A DNA stretch of 38,923 nucleotides from Bacteroidales bacterium. Lineage in GTDB: Bacteria; Bacteroidota; Bacteroidia; Bacteroidales; UBA932. Every line of letters begins with the position of its first letter. Position 1 is the first letter of the stretch. A program made the translations under genes and the position numbers. Below the pieces are notes generated by a model. The model made no database searches. It was not told where the DNA came from and saw nothing but the letters and a program-made list of their open reading frames with translations. Below are positions 1 through 8,315 of the stretch, in pieces. The stretch is taken from assembly GCA_017437825.1 (NCBI GenBank), contig JAFRXC010000015.1, forward strand, positions 1 through 38,923, in the 5' to 3' direction.

Positions 1-1
1 G

Positions 2-1042
2 GGCTTCCTGGAAGAACTTGAAGGCAGGATGGCAAAGACCACCGGCGAGATTGCTACCGTGTGCGGACGCTTCTACGCAATGGACCGCGACAAGAGGTGG
101 AACCGCATCAAGGAGGCCTACGACATGCTGGTAGAGGGCAAGGGCGCCCGCTTTGCCTCCGCGATAGACGGAATCCAGGCTTCCTATGACGCCGACGTCA
201 CCGACGAGTTTGTAAAGCCTATAGTGATCACCCGTCTCGACGGAGAGCCCGTAGCCAAGATAGAGGAAGGCGATGCCATCATCTTCTTCAACTTCCGCAA
301 CGACCGCGCCCGCGAGCTTACCAACGTCCTCACCCAGAACGACATGCCGGACGAGGGAATGCACACCATCCCCCTGTACTACTGCTGCCTCACCCCTTAC
401 GACGCCTCCTTTACCGGACTCCATATCCTCTTTGACAAAGAAGAGGTTGTCCAGACCCTTGGCGAGACCGTTGCAAAGGCCGGCAAGCGTCAGCTCCGCA
501 TAGCCGAGACCGAGAAATACGCCCACGTTACCTTCTTCTTCAACGGCGGCCGCGAGACCCCATTCGAGAACGAGGACCGCATACTTGTCAATTCTCCCAA
601 AGTGGCCACATACGACCTCCAGCCCGAGATGAGCGCCATTGAGGTTACGGACAAGCTGGTGGATGCAATCCGCTCCGAGAAGAACGATATGATAATCCTC
701 AATTTCGCCAACGGCGACATGGTTGGCCACACCGGTGTTTACAAGGCCATCAAGAATGCCGTAGGCTGCATTGACGGTTGCGTAGAGGCCGTAGTTACCG
801 CTGCCATCAACCACGACTACGTAGTACTGCTTACCGCAGACCACGGCAACGCAGACTATGCGGTCAACGAGGACGGCACTCCCAACACCGCCCACTCGCT
901 CAACGAGGTGCAGTTCATCGTCATCAACGAGCCTTCCGTCAAGGAAGTGAAGGACGGCGCGCTGTGCAACGTGGCTCCTACCATCCTCAAGCTGATGGGA
1001 ATTCCCCAGCCTGAGCTGATGACGGCCGAGCCTCTTATTTAA
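2..1042 (+). CDS. gpmI: 2,3-bisphosphoglycerate-independent phosphoglycerate mutase, 3' part
   Basis: This enzyme interconverts 3- and 2-phosphoglycerate in glycolysis and gluconeogenesis using two metal ions and no bisphosphoglycerate cofactor. The reading frame is open from the window edge and gives 346 residues. The family is usually about 510 residues, so roughly 160 N-terminal residues, including the catalytic serine region, lie outside. Visible family motifs are [13 protein letters not shown] (about 280-320), [16 protein letters not shown] (about 587-635), the metal-binding NGDMVGHTG (about 712-738) and TADHGNAD (about 832-858). The ATG at 29 is internal, because the coding pattern continues upstream of it without a break. 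The last 8 bp overlap the 3' end of the convergent MATE gene. Identification is secure; only the 5' end is missing. Confidence 0.96.
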   Translation, partial: GFLEELEGRMAKTTGEIATVCGRFYAMDRDKRWNRIKEAYDMLVEGKGARFASAIDGIQASYDADVTDEFVKPIVITRLDGEPVAKIEEGDAIIFFNFRNDRARELTNVLTQNDMPDEGMHTIPLYYCCLTPYDASFTGLHILFDKEEVVQTLGETVAKAGKRQLRIAETEKYAHVTFFFNGGRETPFENEDRILVNSPKVATYDLQPEMSAIEVTDKLVDAIRSEKNDMIILNFANGDMVGHTGVYKAIKNAVGCIDGCVEAVVTAAINHDYVVLLTADHGNADYAVNEDGTPNTAHSLNEVQFIVINEPSVKEVKDGALCNVAPTILKLMGIPQPELMTAEPLI

Positions 1043-2399
1043 CGTAGATGGATTTCCTGTATGTCGCGCTGAGCCAGACGGTGCGCGTCAGCAGGTGCAT
1101 GAAATAGGCGCCCAGCAGCACGTGTATGGCTGCGGCCTGATATGATTCGGGGGAGAAGTGGTCCAGTACTGCTTTTCCCCCGAACCACGTCAGGAAGAAG
1201 AGCAGGGCGGCGGCCAGCATTGCGTCGCGGATTGGGCGCGAGGCGGTTGCGCCTTCATAGATTCCGTCCCAGGTGAAAGCGGCGCAGCCCAGGGGCGGCA
1301 TTGCGATGAGCCAGGGCAGGAACTGCCGGCAGGCTTCCACCACCTGGCCGTCGGAAGTCATTAAGCGTAGCAGAGGCACGCCAAGGGCGCCGTATATTCC
1401 GATGAAGAGAACGGCCACTCCCATACTCCAGTTGAAGACGGCCTTGACTGTTTCCTGAAGGCCGCCGGGGTTACGCTCTCCGATGAACTTGCCGGTGAGG
1501 GCCTGGCCAGCATAGGCAAAGCCGTCGGTAAAGAAGGAGAACAGCATAAGGAGTTTCATCATTATTGCGCTGGAAGCCAGCATAAGGTCTCCGAACCTGG
1601 CGGAAATAACGGTGAAGCCTATGTATATCAGGATGAAGCCAACGGAGCGCAGGAACAGGTCTGCGTTCATATTGAAGAATCCCTTCAGGTCATTCCCCCT
1701 GAAAGACTCCACGGCCTGTCTGAGACTAATCTGAGGCAGGACTTTTTTCCAGTATTTCACTGCCAGTATGCCAAGTGCGAACAGCAGCCCGGAGTACTGG
1801 GCAACAAGGGTTCCGTAGGCTACTCCCCTGAATCCCAGGCCAGGCCATCCGCCAATCCCCAATGCCAGGACAACGCTGGCAAGTATGTTCATCCCGTTCA
1901 CCACCAGGTCGGTCCACATTGAACTGACGGTGTCCTGCATCCCGATGAACCAGCCCCTGAGCGTCATCAACGACAGGGTGGCTGGCGCAGCCCAGATGCG
2001 GATAAAAAAGTACAGGAGCGCCAGTTCACGCACCTCGGCCGAGCTGTCCACAACCAGGAAAGCGAGTTTGGTGAAAGGCCACTGTATGGCCAGCACCAGG
2101 GCGGCCATCAGGAGGCTGAGGCCGAGGCCGCGGCAGAGAATGCGGCCGCATTCCTGCATATCGGCCCGGCCGTAGGCCTGCGCCGTGAGGCCGCCGGTGC
2201 CTGCCCGCAGGACGGCGAAGTTCCAGTACAGCAGGTCGAACAGCATCGACCCTATGGAGATGCCTCCGATGCTGGCAGCCACGGCGCCGGAAAGGTGCCC
2301 GGTCACGGCAATGTCTACCATTCCCACAACGGGAACGGTTATGTTTGCAAGTATGCTGGGAATGGCCAGCCGCAGTATGTCCTTGTGGATGGCTTTCAT
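1035..2399 (-). CDS. MATE family multidrug/organic-cation exporter (DinF-like)
   Basis: A 454-residue integral membrane protein of the MATE family, which exports cationic drugs or metabolites in exchange for Na+ or H+. The N-terminus ([20 protein letters not shown], followed by DIAVTGHL) is the typical first MATE helix. About twelve hydrophobic segments follow, and length and layout match the DinF/NorM-like branch. The substrate cannot be read from sequence. The start ATG at 2397-2399 overlaps the rsgA stop in an ATGA arrangement, so translation is probably coupled to rsgA and both come from the promoter upstream of rsgA. Its stop codon lies inside the end of gpmI on the other strand, leaving no room for an intrinsic terminator. 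Family call is firm; function as a drug pump is only inferred. Confidence 0.92.
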   Translation of the reverse strand: MKAIHKDILRLAIPSILANITVPVVGMVDIAVTGHLSGAVAASIGGISIGSMLFDLLYWNFAVLRAGTGGLTAQAYGRADMQECGRILCRGLGLSLLMAALVLAIQWPFTKLAFLVVDSSAEVRELALLYFFIRIWAAPATLSLMTLRGWFIGMQDTVSSMWTDLVVNGMNILASVVLALGIGGWPGLGFRGVAYGTLVAQYSGLLFALGILAVKYWKKVLPQISLRQAVESFRGNDLKGFFNMNADLFLRSVGFILIYIGFTVISARFGDLMLASSAIMMKLLMLFSFFTDGFAYAGQALTGKFIGERNPGGLQETVKAVFNWSMGVAVLFIGIYGALGVPLLRLMTSDGQVVEACRQFLPWLIAMPPLGCAAFTWDGIYEGATASRPIRDAMLAAALLFFLTWFGGKAVLDHFSPESYQAAAIHVLLGAYFMHLLTRTVWLSATYRKSIYVK

Positions 2400-3340
2400 C
2401 GGAATTTCTTGTCCTCCTCAAGCATTCCGAGGTAGGAATTATAGCGCTCCGCACTTATTTCGCCGCGGTCTACGGCTTCTTTGACGGCGCAGCCGGGCTC
2501 GTGAGTGTGGGTGCAGGGAGTGAACCTGCAGCCCTTTGCGGCTGCCAGCATCTCAGGGAAGTACAGCGCTATCTCTGTCTTTCCCAGGTCTACCAGGCCG
2601 AAGCCGCGCAGTCCGGGGGAGTCTATGATGAATCCGCCGCTGGCCAGCGGGTACATCTCATACAGGGAAGTGGTATGCTTGCCCTGCAGGTGCACGTGGG
2701 ATATCTTGCTGATTTTGGGGTTCAAGGAGGAATCAAGGGCCTTTATTATGGAGGACTTGCCCACTCCGGATTCTCCGGAAATGAGGCAGACTTTGTCCTT
2801 GCAGAGTTTACGCAGGGTATCTATGCCCTCGCCGGTCTTGGCGGAGGTCTCGATGACCCTGTAGCCCGCTCCGCGGTAGATTTTCAAGAAGTTATCCATT
2901 TCCTCAGGCACCTCGCTGCGGTAGAGGTCCACTTTGTTGAGGACTATTACAGGAGTGACATTATAAACTTCGCAGGTTACCAGGATCCTGTCCAGGAATG
3001 GCAGTTTTATCTGCGGGAAATACAGAGATACGGCAATCACAGCCAGGTCTATGTTGGCTCCGATAATATGCGCCTGGCGGCTGAGGTTGGTGGAGCGCCG
3101 TATCACGTAGTTGCTGCGGGGGAGAACCTCGGTGATTATTGCGGGGTTCTGTTCGTCAGCTTCGCCCTCCAGGCTGTAACGGACTCTGTCCCCGATTGCT
3201 ACGGGATTTGTTGCGGTCTGGCTTTCCAGCCTGACTTTTCCACGCAGGACGGCAGGGAAAAGGTTCCATTCAGGCAAAGCGGACAGCATATAATGGCTGC
3301 CCGCATTCTTTACCACGGTGGCTTCTCCTGTCTTTGTCAT
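2396..3340 (-). CDS. rsgA: Ribosome small subunit-dependent GTPase A
   Basis: RsgA is a circularly permuted GTPase that helps mature the 30S ribosomal subunit. The 314-residue protein has an N-terminal OB-fold (TVVKNAGSHY, then NPVAIGDRVRY), the permuted G motifs (G4 as VLNKVD, G1 as GESGVGKSS, G3 as DSPGLRGF) and a C-terminal zinc site of the CRFTPCTHTHEPGC type. The frame is open further upstream to 3418, but the ATG at 3338-3340 is chosen because the OB-fold begins right there and because a TATCTTTG promoter element (3347-3354) would lie inside the longer version. The element ends 6 nt before this ATG, so the mRNA may be leaderless. The gene is followed by the MATE exporter with a 4-bp overlap and is divergent from the polyprenyl synthase gene. 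Confidence 0.95.
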   Translation of the reverse strand: MTKTGEATVVKNAGSHYMLSALPEWNLFPAVLRGKVRLESQTATNPVAIGDRVRYSLEGEADEQNPAIITEVLPRSNYVIRRSTNLSRQAHIIGANIDLAVIAVSLYFPQIKLPFLDRILVTCEVYNVTPVIVLNKVDLYRSEVPEEMDNFLKIYRGAGYRVIETSAKTGEGIDTLRKLCKDKVCLISGESGVGKSSIIKALDSSLNPKISKISHVHLQGKHTTSLYEMYPLASGGFIIDSPGLRGFGLVDLGKTEIALYFPEMLAAAKGCRFTPCTHTHEPGCAVKEAVDRGEISAERYNSYLGMLEEDKKFR

Positions 3341-3346
3341 ACCGGG

Positions 3347-3354
3347 CAAAGATA
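3347..3354 (-). promoter_or_regulatory. Bacteroidota -7 promoter element for rsgA
   Basis: On the minus strand this reads TATCTTTG, an exact match to TAnnTTTG. Only 6 nt separate it from the rsgA ATG, so transcription would start at or within a few bases of the start codon. Confidence 0.7.
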
Positions 3355-3379
3355 CAAAATATGTTTCGCTTTTTCTTTG

Positions 3380-3387
3380 TATCTTTG
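3380..3387 (+). promoter_or_regulatory. Bacteroidota -7 promoter element for polyprenyl synthase
   Basis: TATCTTTG, an exact match to TAnnTTTG, ends 18 nt before the ATG at 3406. It is back to back with the rsgA element, 25 bp away and carrying the same core sequence. Confidence 0.7.
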
Positions 3388-3405
3388 TATGATAAACAAT
3401 CAGAT

Positions 3406-4374
3406 ATGGTCCCTTCAAGCCAGATACGGAAAGTGGTGGAACAGTTGTTCAAGGACATACAGTTCACCAGTGAGCCAAAAGCTCTTTACGACCCCCTCAG
3501 GTATATGATAGAGATTGGCGGCAAGCGCCTGCGCCCCACTCTCTGCCTTACGGCATACTCGCTGTTCAAGGACGGCTTCCCCGAGGAGATCCTGCAGCCC
3601 GCGGCTGCCCTCGAGGTGTTCCACTCCTTCACCCTCATCCACGACGACATTATGGACGACTCTCCGCTTCGCCGCGGAAAGCCCACGGTCAAGGCCAGGT
3701 GGGACGACAACACCGCCATCCTGTCCGGCGACGTGATGTGCATTGACAGCTACCGCAGGCTGGCTTTCGCGCCCGCGAGCTTGCTGCCCCAGGTCCTGGA
3801 CCTCTTCACTTCCACCGCCGCCCTTGTATGCGAGGGCCAGCAGTATGATATGGACTTCGAAGACGAGGAATCCGTGTCTATGGAGGACTATATGAAGATG
3901 ATAGGCCTCAAGACCGCGGTCCTGCTGGCGTGCTCGGCCAAGATGGGCGCCGTGATAGCGGAAGCACCCTCTGACAAGGCAGAGGCCCTGTACCGCTACG
4001 GCTACAACCTCGGTCTCGCCTTCCAGATCGCTGACGATTTCCTTGACACCTATGGCGACCTTAAAGTTTTCGGCAAGCCCATTGGCGGAGACATAGTGAA
4101 CAACAAGAAAACCTGGCTTCTTACTAAAGCCCTGGAAACGGCCAAGGACAGAGGCCGCCTGAAATCTATAATGGCCCTTCCGGTGGAGGAAGAAACCGAC
4201 AAGGCCAGGAAGGTGGCCCTTATGAGGGCTGAATACGACAAGCTGGGCATCCCCCAGGCCGCCGCGCAGGAAATCAGGCGCCTGAGCGACCTTGCTATGG
4301 AAGAGATTGCCGATATTCCAGGCAACGACATATTGAAGGAATTCTCTGAAAAACTCATAGGACGTGCAAAATAA
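3406..4374 (+). CDS. Polyprenyl diphosphate synthase (trans-isoprenyl, FPP/GGPP type)
   Basis: This enzyme condenses isopentenyl diphosphate with allylic diphosphates to make the prenyl chains used for quinones and other isoprenoids. The 322-residue protein shows the first aspartate-rich motif in HDDIMDD, followed by RRGKPT, and the second in FQIADDFLDTYGD. The GGKRLRP substrate-binding motif lies near residue 40. The first motif is DDxxD without the two-residue insertion of typical bacterial farnesyl diphosphate synthases, so product length cannot be assigned. The ATG at 3406 is chosen over longer in-frame starts because the -7 element at 3380-3387 lies within those extensions and the family N-terminus begins here. 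Its stop overlaps the GTG start of the next gene by 11 bp. Confidence 0.9.
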   Translation: MVPSSQIRKVVEQLFKDIQFTSEPKALYDPLRYMIEIGGKRLRPTLCLTAYSLFKDGFPEEILQPAAALEVFHSFTLIHDDIMDDSPLRRGKPTVKARWDDNTAILSGDVMCIDSYRRLAFAPASLLPQVLDLFTSTAALVCEGQQYDMDFEDEESVSMEDYMKMIGLKTAVLLACSAKMGAVIAEAPSDKAEALYRYGYNLGLAFQIADDFLDTYGDLKVFGKPIGGDIVNNKKTWLLTKALETAKDRGRLKSIMALPVEEETDKARKVALMRAEYDKLGIPQAAAQEIRRLSDLAMEEIADIPGNDILKEFSEKLIGRAK

Positions 4375-5602
4375 AGAATTGGAAATAATGGCCCCGGCGG
4401 GCAATTTCGAGTGCCTGCACGCCGCCATCCAGGGCGGAGCGAATTCCGTTTACTTTGGCGTAGGACAGCTGAACATGCGCTCGCATTCGGCAAACAACTT
4501 CACTCCGCAGGACCTGTCGGAGGTCTGCCGCATCTGCCGGGAGGCTGGAGTAAAGAGTTACCTCACCCTCAATATCGTCCTGTATCAGGAGGACCTTGAC
4601 CCTATGCGCAAGACGCTGGATGCCGCCAAGGCGGCGGGTATCGACGCTATCATCGCTTCCGATATGGCGGCCATCGAGTATTGCCGTGAGATAGGCCTGG
4701 AGGTACATATCTCAACCCAGCTGAACGTTTCCAACATATTAGCACTCAAGTTCTACGCCCAGTTCGCGGACGTGATTGTACTTGCCAGGGAACTGAACCT
4801 GAACCAGGTTAAAGACATATGCCGGACCATTGAGAAGGAGCAGATAAAGGGCCCTTCCGGGAACCTGGTGCGCGTGGAGATGTTCGCCCACGGCGCCCTC
4901 TGCATGGCAGTCTCAGGCAAATGCTACCTGAGCCTGCACGCCTACGGCGCCTCCGCCAACAGAGGCTCCTGCTTCCAGGTCTGCCGCCGCGGCTACGAAG
5001 TCACCGACCTGGAGACCGGCAATCAGCTGAACGTGGACAACAAGTACATAATGTCCCCCAAGGACCTCTGTACAATAGAGTTTATGGACAAGATCATAGA
5101 CGCCGGAGTAAAGGTGTTCAAGATAGAAGGCCGCGCCCGCAGCGCGGAATACGTCAAGCGCTGCGCCTCCTGCTACCGTCGCGCAGCGGATGCCGTCTGC
5201 GACGGCACCTACACGCCGGAGCTCGCCGCCTCCCTCAAGGAAGAACTCTCCGAGGTCTTCAACCGCGGCTTCTGGGACGGTTATTATCAGGGCGCCTATC
5301 TTGGCCAGTGGAGCGATGTCTACGGCAGCCAGGCCACCCGCAAGAAGGTCTACTGCGGCAAGGTGACCAACTGGTTCGACCGCATCGGCGTAGCCGAGAT
5401 CTCCGTGGAGTCCGCCCCGCTCAAAGTGGGAGATGAGGTAATGGTAATCGGCTCCACCACGGGCGTCGTGGAGTTCACAGTGGACGATATGCGCGTCAAC
5501 CTGGAGCCTGCGCAGGAGGCCGCCAAGGGCGTCCGTTGCTCCGTTGCCGCCCCCTCACGCCTCCGCCGCGGCGACAAGCTCTACCTCTGGGAGCCCGCCT
5601 GA
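4364..5602 (+). CDS. U32 family protein, probable tRNA U34 hydroxylation protein (TrhP/YegQ-like)
   Basis: A 412-residue U32 (former peptidase/collagenase) family protein. In the characterised YegQ/TrhP branch these proteins take part in prephenate-dependent 5-hydroxyuridine formation at the tRNA wobble position, so the peptidase label is historical. Visible motifs are MAPAGNFE near the start, GANSVYFGVGQLNMR, HISTQLNVSN, and the cysteine-containing MAVSGKCYLS and NRGSCFQVCRR blocks that presumably hold a cofactor or metal. The start appears to be GTG at 4364-4366, overlapping the previous gene by 11 bp. The next ATG (4388) would remove conserved residues ahead of MAPAGNFE. It is probably translationally coupled to the polyprenyl synthase gene. 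The branch assignment is inferred from similarity and could be wrong. Confidence 0.88.
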   Translation: MQNKELEIMAPAGNFECLHAAIQGGANSVYFGVGQLNMRSHSANNFTPQDLSEVCRICREAGVKSYLTLNIVLYQEDLDPMRKTLDAAKAAGIDAIIASDMAAIEYCREIGLEVHISTQLNVSNILALKFYAQFADVIVLARELNLNQVKDICRTIEKEQIKGPSGNLVRVEMFAHGALCMAVSGKCYLSLHAYGASANRGSCFQVCRRGYEVTDLETGNQLNVDNKYIMSPKDLCTIEFMDKIIDAGVKVFKIEGRARSAEYVKRCASCYRRAADAVCDGTYTPELAASLKEELSEVFNRGFWDGYYQGAYLGQWSDVYGSQATRKKVYCGKVTNWFDRIGVAEISVESAPLKVGDEVMVIGSTTGVVEFTVDDMRVNLEPAQEAAKGVRCSVAAPSRLRRGDKLYLWEPA

Positions 5603-5604
5603 CC

Positions 5605-5637
5605 TGTTGATAACTTCTTGATATGTGCTGATAACTT
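5605..5637 (+). repeat. Three helically phased TGATA repeats upstream of apt
   Basis: TTGATA occurs at 5607-5612 and 5618-5623 and CTGATA at 5628-5633, at intervals of 11 and 10 bp. The outer two belong to a longer match, TG(T/C)TGATAACTT, at 5605-5616 and 5626-5637, exactly 21 bp apart. This phasing puts all copies on one face of the helix. The first copy contains TGTTGATAA, one base from a DnaA box. Its role is unknown. Confidence 0.5.
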
Positions 5638-5642
5638 TTATT

Positions 5643-5661
5643 CCGAATGACTTTCATTCGG
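5643..5661. promoter_or_regulatory. Perfect inverted repeat next to the apt promoter (candidate operator)
   Basis: CCGAATGA and TCATTCGG are perfect 8-bp arms around CTT. The repeat ends 2 bp before the -7 element TAAATTTG, so a bound dimeric regulator would block polymerase. No T-run follows, which argues against a simple terminator for the U32 gene. Confidence 0.5.
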
Positions 5662-5663
5662 AG

Positions 5664-5671
5664 TAAATTTG
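5664..5671 (+). promoter_or_regulatory. Bacteroidota -7 promoter element for the apt purine unit
   Basis: TAAATTTG matches TAnnTTTG exactly and ends 24 nt before the apt ATG at 5696. Confidence 0.7.
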
Positions 5672-5695
5672 TTAGTACTAAGTCAAAAAGTGTTT

Positions 5696-6235
5696 ATGAC
5701 CACCGAAGAATTGATTGCCAACATCAGGGTTGTCCCGGATTTCCCCCAGAAAGGGATCATGTTCCAGGACATCACAACCCTCCTTCTGAAACCGGAATGC
5801 CTGAAAGAACTCTCCGACAGGCTTTATGAACAATACAAGGACAAAGGAATAACCAAGGTCGTGGGCATAGAGTCCCGCGGTTACCTGCTGGGCCCGGCGC
5901 TGGCGATCCGCCTCGGAGCCGGTTTCGTACTGCTTCGCAAAAAGGGCAAACTGCCGGCAGAAGTCGTTTCAGAGACCTATATGAAGGAATATGGCCCGGA
6001 TTCCATAGAAATCCATAAAGGGGCCATCAATGAGGATGACGTCTGCCTGATCCACGACGACCTCCTGGCAACAGGCGGCACCACCGCCGCGGCATACAGG
6101 CTGGTAAAGAAGTTCAATCCCAAGGATATCTACATCAATTTCCTGATAGACCTTGTAGACTGTCCAAGGGCGGACGTGTTCCCCAAGGACGCCAAGATTT
6201 CTTCAGTACTGCCGGTGCTGGAGTTCCCTGACTAG
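5696..6235 (+). CDS. apt: Adenine phosphoribosyltransferase
   Basis: Apt converts adenine and PRPP to AMP in the cytoplasm, salvaging free purine base. The 179-residue protein is full length for the family. It shows VPDFPQKGIMFQDITTLL near the start, VVGIESRGYLLGP, the RKKGKLP loop, and the PRPP-binding loop CLIHDDLLATGGTTAAA around residues 120-136. The TTG upstream at 5669 is rejected as start because it lies in the promoter; the ATG at 5696 matches the family N-terminus. It is the first gene of a rightward unit with a DUF5020 outer-membrane protein and an NCS2 purine permease, which fits uptake and salvage of purine bases. The promoter carries a perfect inverted repeat and phased repeats, so regulation is likely, perhaps by purine supply. 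That last point is inference. Confidence 0.96.
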   Translation: MTTEELIANIRVVPDFPQKGIMFQDITTLLLKPECLKELSDRLYEQYKDKGITKVVGIESRGYLLGPALAIRLGAGFVLLRKKGKLPAEVVSETYMKEYGPDSIEIHKGAINEDDVCLIHDDLLATGGTTAAAYRLVKKFNPKDIYINFLIDLVDCPRADVFPKDAKISSVLPVLEFPD

Positions 6236-6256
6236 TAATATTATCCATTTATATCT

Positions 6257-6982
6257 ATGAAAAAGAAATTATTCATTGCAGCAGTCGCTGTATGCGCATT
6301 CGCCATTGGCGCAAAAGCACAGACCAACCTCCAGACCTTCTACGATTTCGGAAGGAACAGGGACCATTTCACCACAACCCTCGAGGGTTTCTACAATGAC
6401 AACTGGGGCAACACCTTCTTCTTCATCGACTATGACTACAATGCCAAGAATTCCAAGGGCGTGAACCAGGCTCCCAGCGGCAGCTATATGGAAATCGCAC
6501 GCTGTCTCAACTTCTGGCAGGACAGCGCCCTCGCTCCTTTGAGCCTGCAGGTTGAGTACAACGGCCTGGTAGGTGTCAACCAGAACTTCCTCTTCGGACT
6601 CGACTGGTTCGTTCACAACGCCGACTTCAGCAACACCTTCAACTTTAAGCTCCTCTACAAGACCTTCAGCGCCGGCGCCAGCAGCAACGGTCCTCTGCAG
6701 TTCACATTCGTTTGGGGAATGCAGGACATCTTCGGCGTTACCGGCCTCCGTTTCAGCGGCTTTGCCGATATCTGGGGAGAGAATGTCATCAACTTTATGG
6801 AGGACTTCTCCAAGAGCGGCAAGACTGTCTTCATCTCCGAGCCTCAGCTCTGGTACAACATCGGCCAGCATATGGGAATTCCTAACCTCCACATCGGTAC
6901 CGAGGTTGAGCTCTCTTATGACTTTGCAGGATACGCAGGCTTCTACGCCCGTCCTTGCATAGGAACAAAATGGGTATTCTAA
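6257..6982 (+). CDS. DUF5020 family outer-membrane beta-barrel protein (Tsx-like)
   Basis: A 241-residue protein with a clear Sec signal peptide (MKKKLFIAAVAVCAFAIGAKA, cleavage probably before QTNLQ) followed by alternating aromatic and polar stretches typical of a transmembrane beta-barrel, ending in aromatic FVF-like residues (KWVF). It resembles the DUF5020 family, which I understand to be related in fold to the nucleoside channel Tsx; the NTFFFIDYDY and SYMEIARCLNFW segments fit that type. It starts 21 bp after apt and ends 21 bp before the purine permease, so the three are probably one transcript. The natural reading is a channel letting purines or nucleosides across the outer membrane. 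The barrel is well supported; the substrate is inferred only from neighbours. Confidence 0.82.
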   Translation: MKKKLFIAAVAVCAFAIGAKAQTNLQTFYDFGRNRDHFTTTLEGFYNDNWGNTFFFIDYDYNAKNSKGVNQAPSGSYMEIARCLNFWQDSALAPLSLQVEYNGLVGVNQNFLFGLDWFVHNADFSNTFNFKLLYKTFSAGASSNGPLQFTFVWGMQDIFGVTGLRFSGFADIWGENVINFMEDFSKSGKTVFISEPQLWYNIGQHMGIPNLHIGTEVELSYDFAGYAGFYARPCIGTKWVF

Positions 6983-7003
6983 GAAATCACTAAAATCTAA
7001 ACT

Positions 7004-8311
7004 ATGTCACCGTTTTTCTCAAAACTTTTCGGATTTGACAACGAGAAGCACAATGTCCGGACGGAGATCATAGCGGGAATCACCACGTTCCTGACTATGG
7101 CCTATATCCTGGCTGTCAACCCCAGCATCTTCAGTGCTCTTGCAGACCAGGGTATGCCTACCAACGCCGTGTTCACGGCAACCGCCCTAGCAGCTATAAT
7201 CGGTACGCTGGTAATGGCTCTCTACGCCAAGAAGCCTTTCGCCCTGGCTCCGGGTATGGGTCTGAACGCCTTCTTCGTTTACACCGTATGCCTCACGATG
7301 GGATACAGCTGGCAGTTCGCACTCACAGCCATCTTGCTTGAAGGTATCATCTTCATCATCCTGTCTGTCACCAAGGTCCGCGACCTTATCGTCAAGGCCA
7401 TCCCTGACACGCTCAAGAAAGCCATTGGAGCAGGTATCGGCCTTTACATCGCGTTCATCGGCCTGCAGAATGCAGGAATCATCGTCAATGACGACGCCAC
7501 CCTGGTTACCCTCGGAGACCTCACAACCGCCAACAGCGTCCTCTTCACAATCGGCCTTCTGCTCACTTCCATCCTGGTAGTGCTCAAGGTTAAAGGAGGA
7601 GTTCTCATCGGTATCCTTGCAACCACCATCATCGGCATTCCTTTCGGAATCACCCATCTTGACGGAATCATCTCCACACCTGCCTCCGTGGCACCTGTAT
7701 TTATGAAGTTCGAGTGGAGCCAAGTATTCACCCTGGATATGCTGGTAGTGGTTCTCACCTTCCTCTGCATCGATATGTTCGACACCATCGGAACCGTTGT
7801 GGGAGTGGCCGAGAAAGCCCATATGATAGACAAGGAGAACAAGGTTGAGAGCTTCGACAAGATCTTCCTGGCCGACGCCGTAGCCACCACAGCTGGCGCC
7901 TGCCTGGGTTCTTCAACCACCACAACTTACATCGAGAGCGCATCCGGCGTTACCGAGGGCGGCCGCACCGGTCTCACCTCGTTCACCGTAGTGGTATGCT
8001 TCGTACTGGCCCTCTTCTTCTCTCCTCTGTTCCTGGCAATTCCTTCAGCCGCCACCGGAGCAGTCCTGGTAGTAGTAGGAGTTATGATGATGTCTCCTAT
8101 CAAGGAGATCGACTGGTCTGACTACTCCGAGGCCATCCCTGCATTCATCACTGCCACAATGATGCCTCTGACCTACAGTATTGCACACGGTATCCTCCTC
8201 GGTATCATCGCATACGTTGTAATCAACGCCTGCACCAAGAACATCAAGAAGATATCCGTTGCAATGTGGGTACTCTTCGTCCTGTTTGTCCTAAGGTATA
8301 TCTTTATGTGA
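7004..8311 (+). CDS. NCS2 family purine (adenine/guanine/hypoxanthine-type) permease
   Basis: A 435-residue inner-membrane symporter of the AzgA/PbuG branch of nucleobase-cation symporter 2, which imports purine bases with protons. The hydrophobic profile is that of 12-14 membrane segments. Diagnostic stretches are GITTFLTMAYILAVNP near the N-terminus, FALAPGMGLNAFF in the first half and SSTTTTYIESASGVTEGGRTGL in the second half, the last holding substrate-contact residues. The gene is the third in the apt unit, so imported base would be trapped as nucleotide by Apt. The exact base preference cannot be read from sequence. It ends 4 bp short of the convergent recO gene, leaving no space for a separate terminator. 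Confidence 0.94.
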   Translation: MSPFFSKLFGFDNEKHNVRTEIIAGITTFLTMAYILAVNPSIFSALADQGMPTNAVFTATALAAIIGTLVMALYAKKPFALAPGMGLNAFFVYTVCLTMGYSWQFALTAILLEGIIFIILSVTKVRDLIVKAIPDTLKKAIGAGIGLYIAFIGLQNAGIIVNDDATLVTLGDLTTANSVLFTIGLLLTSILVVLKVKGGVLIGILATTIIGIPFGITHLDGIISTPASVAPVFMKFEWSQVFTLDMLVVVLTFLCIDMFDTIGTVVGVAEKAHMIDKENKVESFDKIFLADAVATTAGACLGSSTTTTYIESASGVTEGGRTGLTSFTVVVCFVLALFFSPLFLAIPSAATGAVLVVVGVMMMSPIKEIDWSDYSEAIPAFITATMMPLTYSIAHGILLGIIAYVVINACTKNIKKISVAMWVLFVLFVLRYIFM

Positions 8312-8315
8312 TGAA

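Noticed and set aside
3334-3405. Upstream-extended starts for the polyprenyl synthase and rsgA
   Set aside because: Both extensions run through the other gene's promoter elements and precede the known family N-termini.
2345-3508. Long plus-strand open frame opposite rsgA
   Set aside because: It is antisense to the well-supported rsgA gene, has no recognisable domain, and arises from the GC-biased third positions of the real gene. The same applies to long antisense frames at 3415-4428, 25295-26398, 29497-30381 and 34901-35935.
5643-5661. Inverted repeat as a terminator of the U32 gene
   Set aside because: The stem is short and AT-rich in part, no T-run follows, and the -7 promoter element starts 2 bp later. 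An operator fits better.
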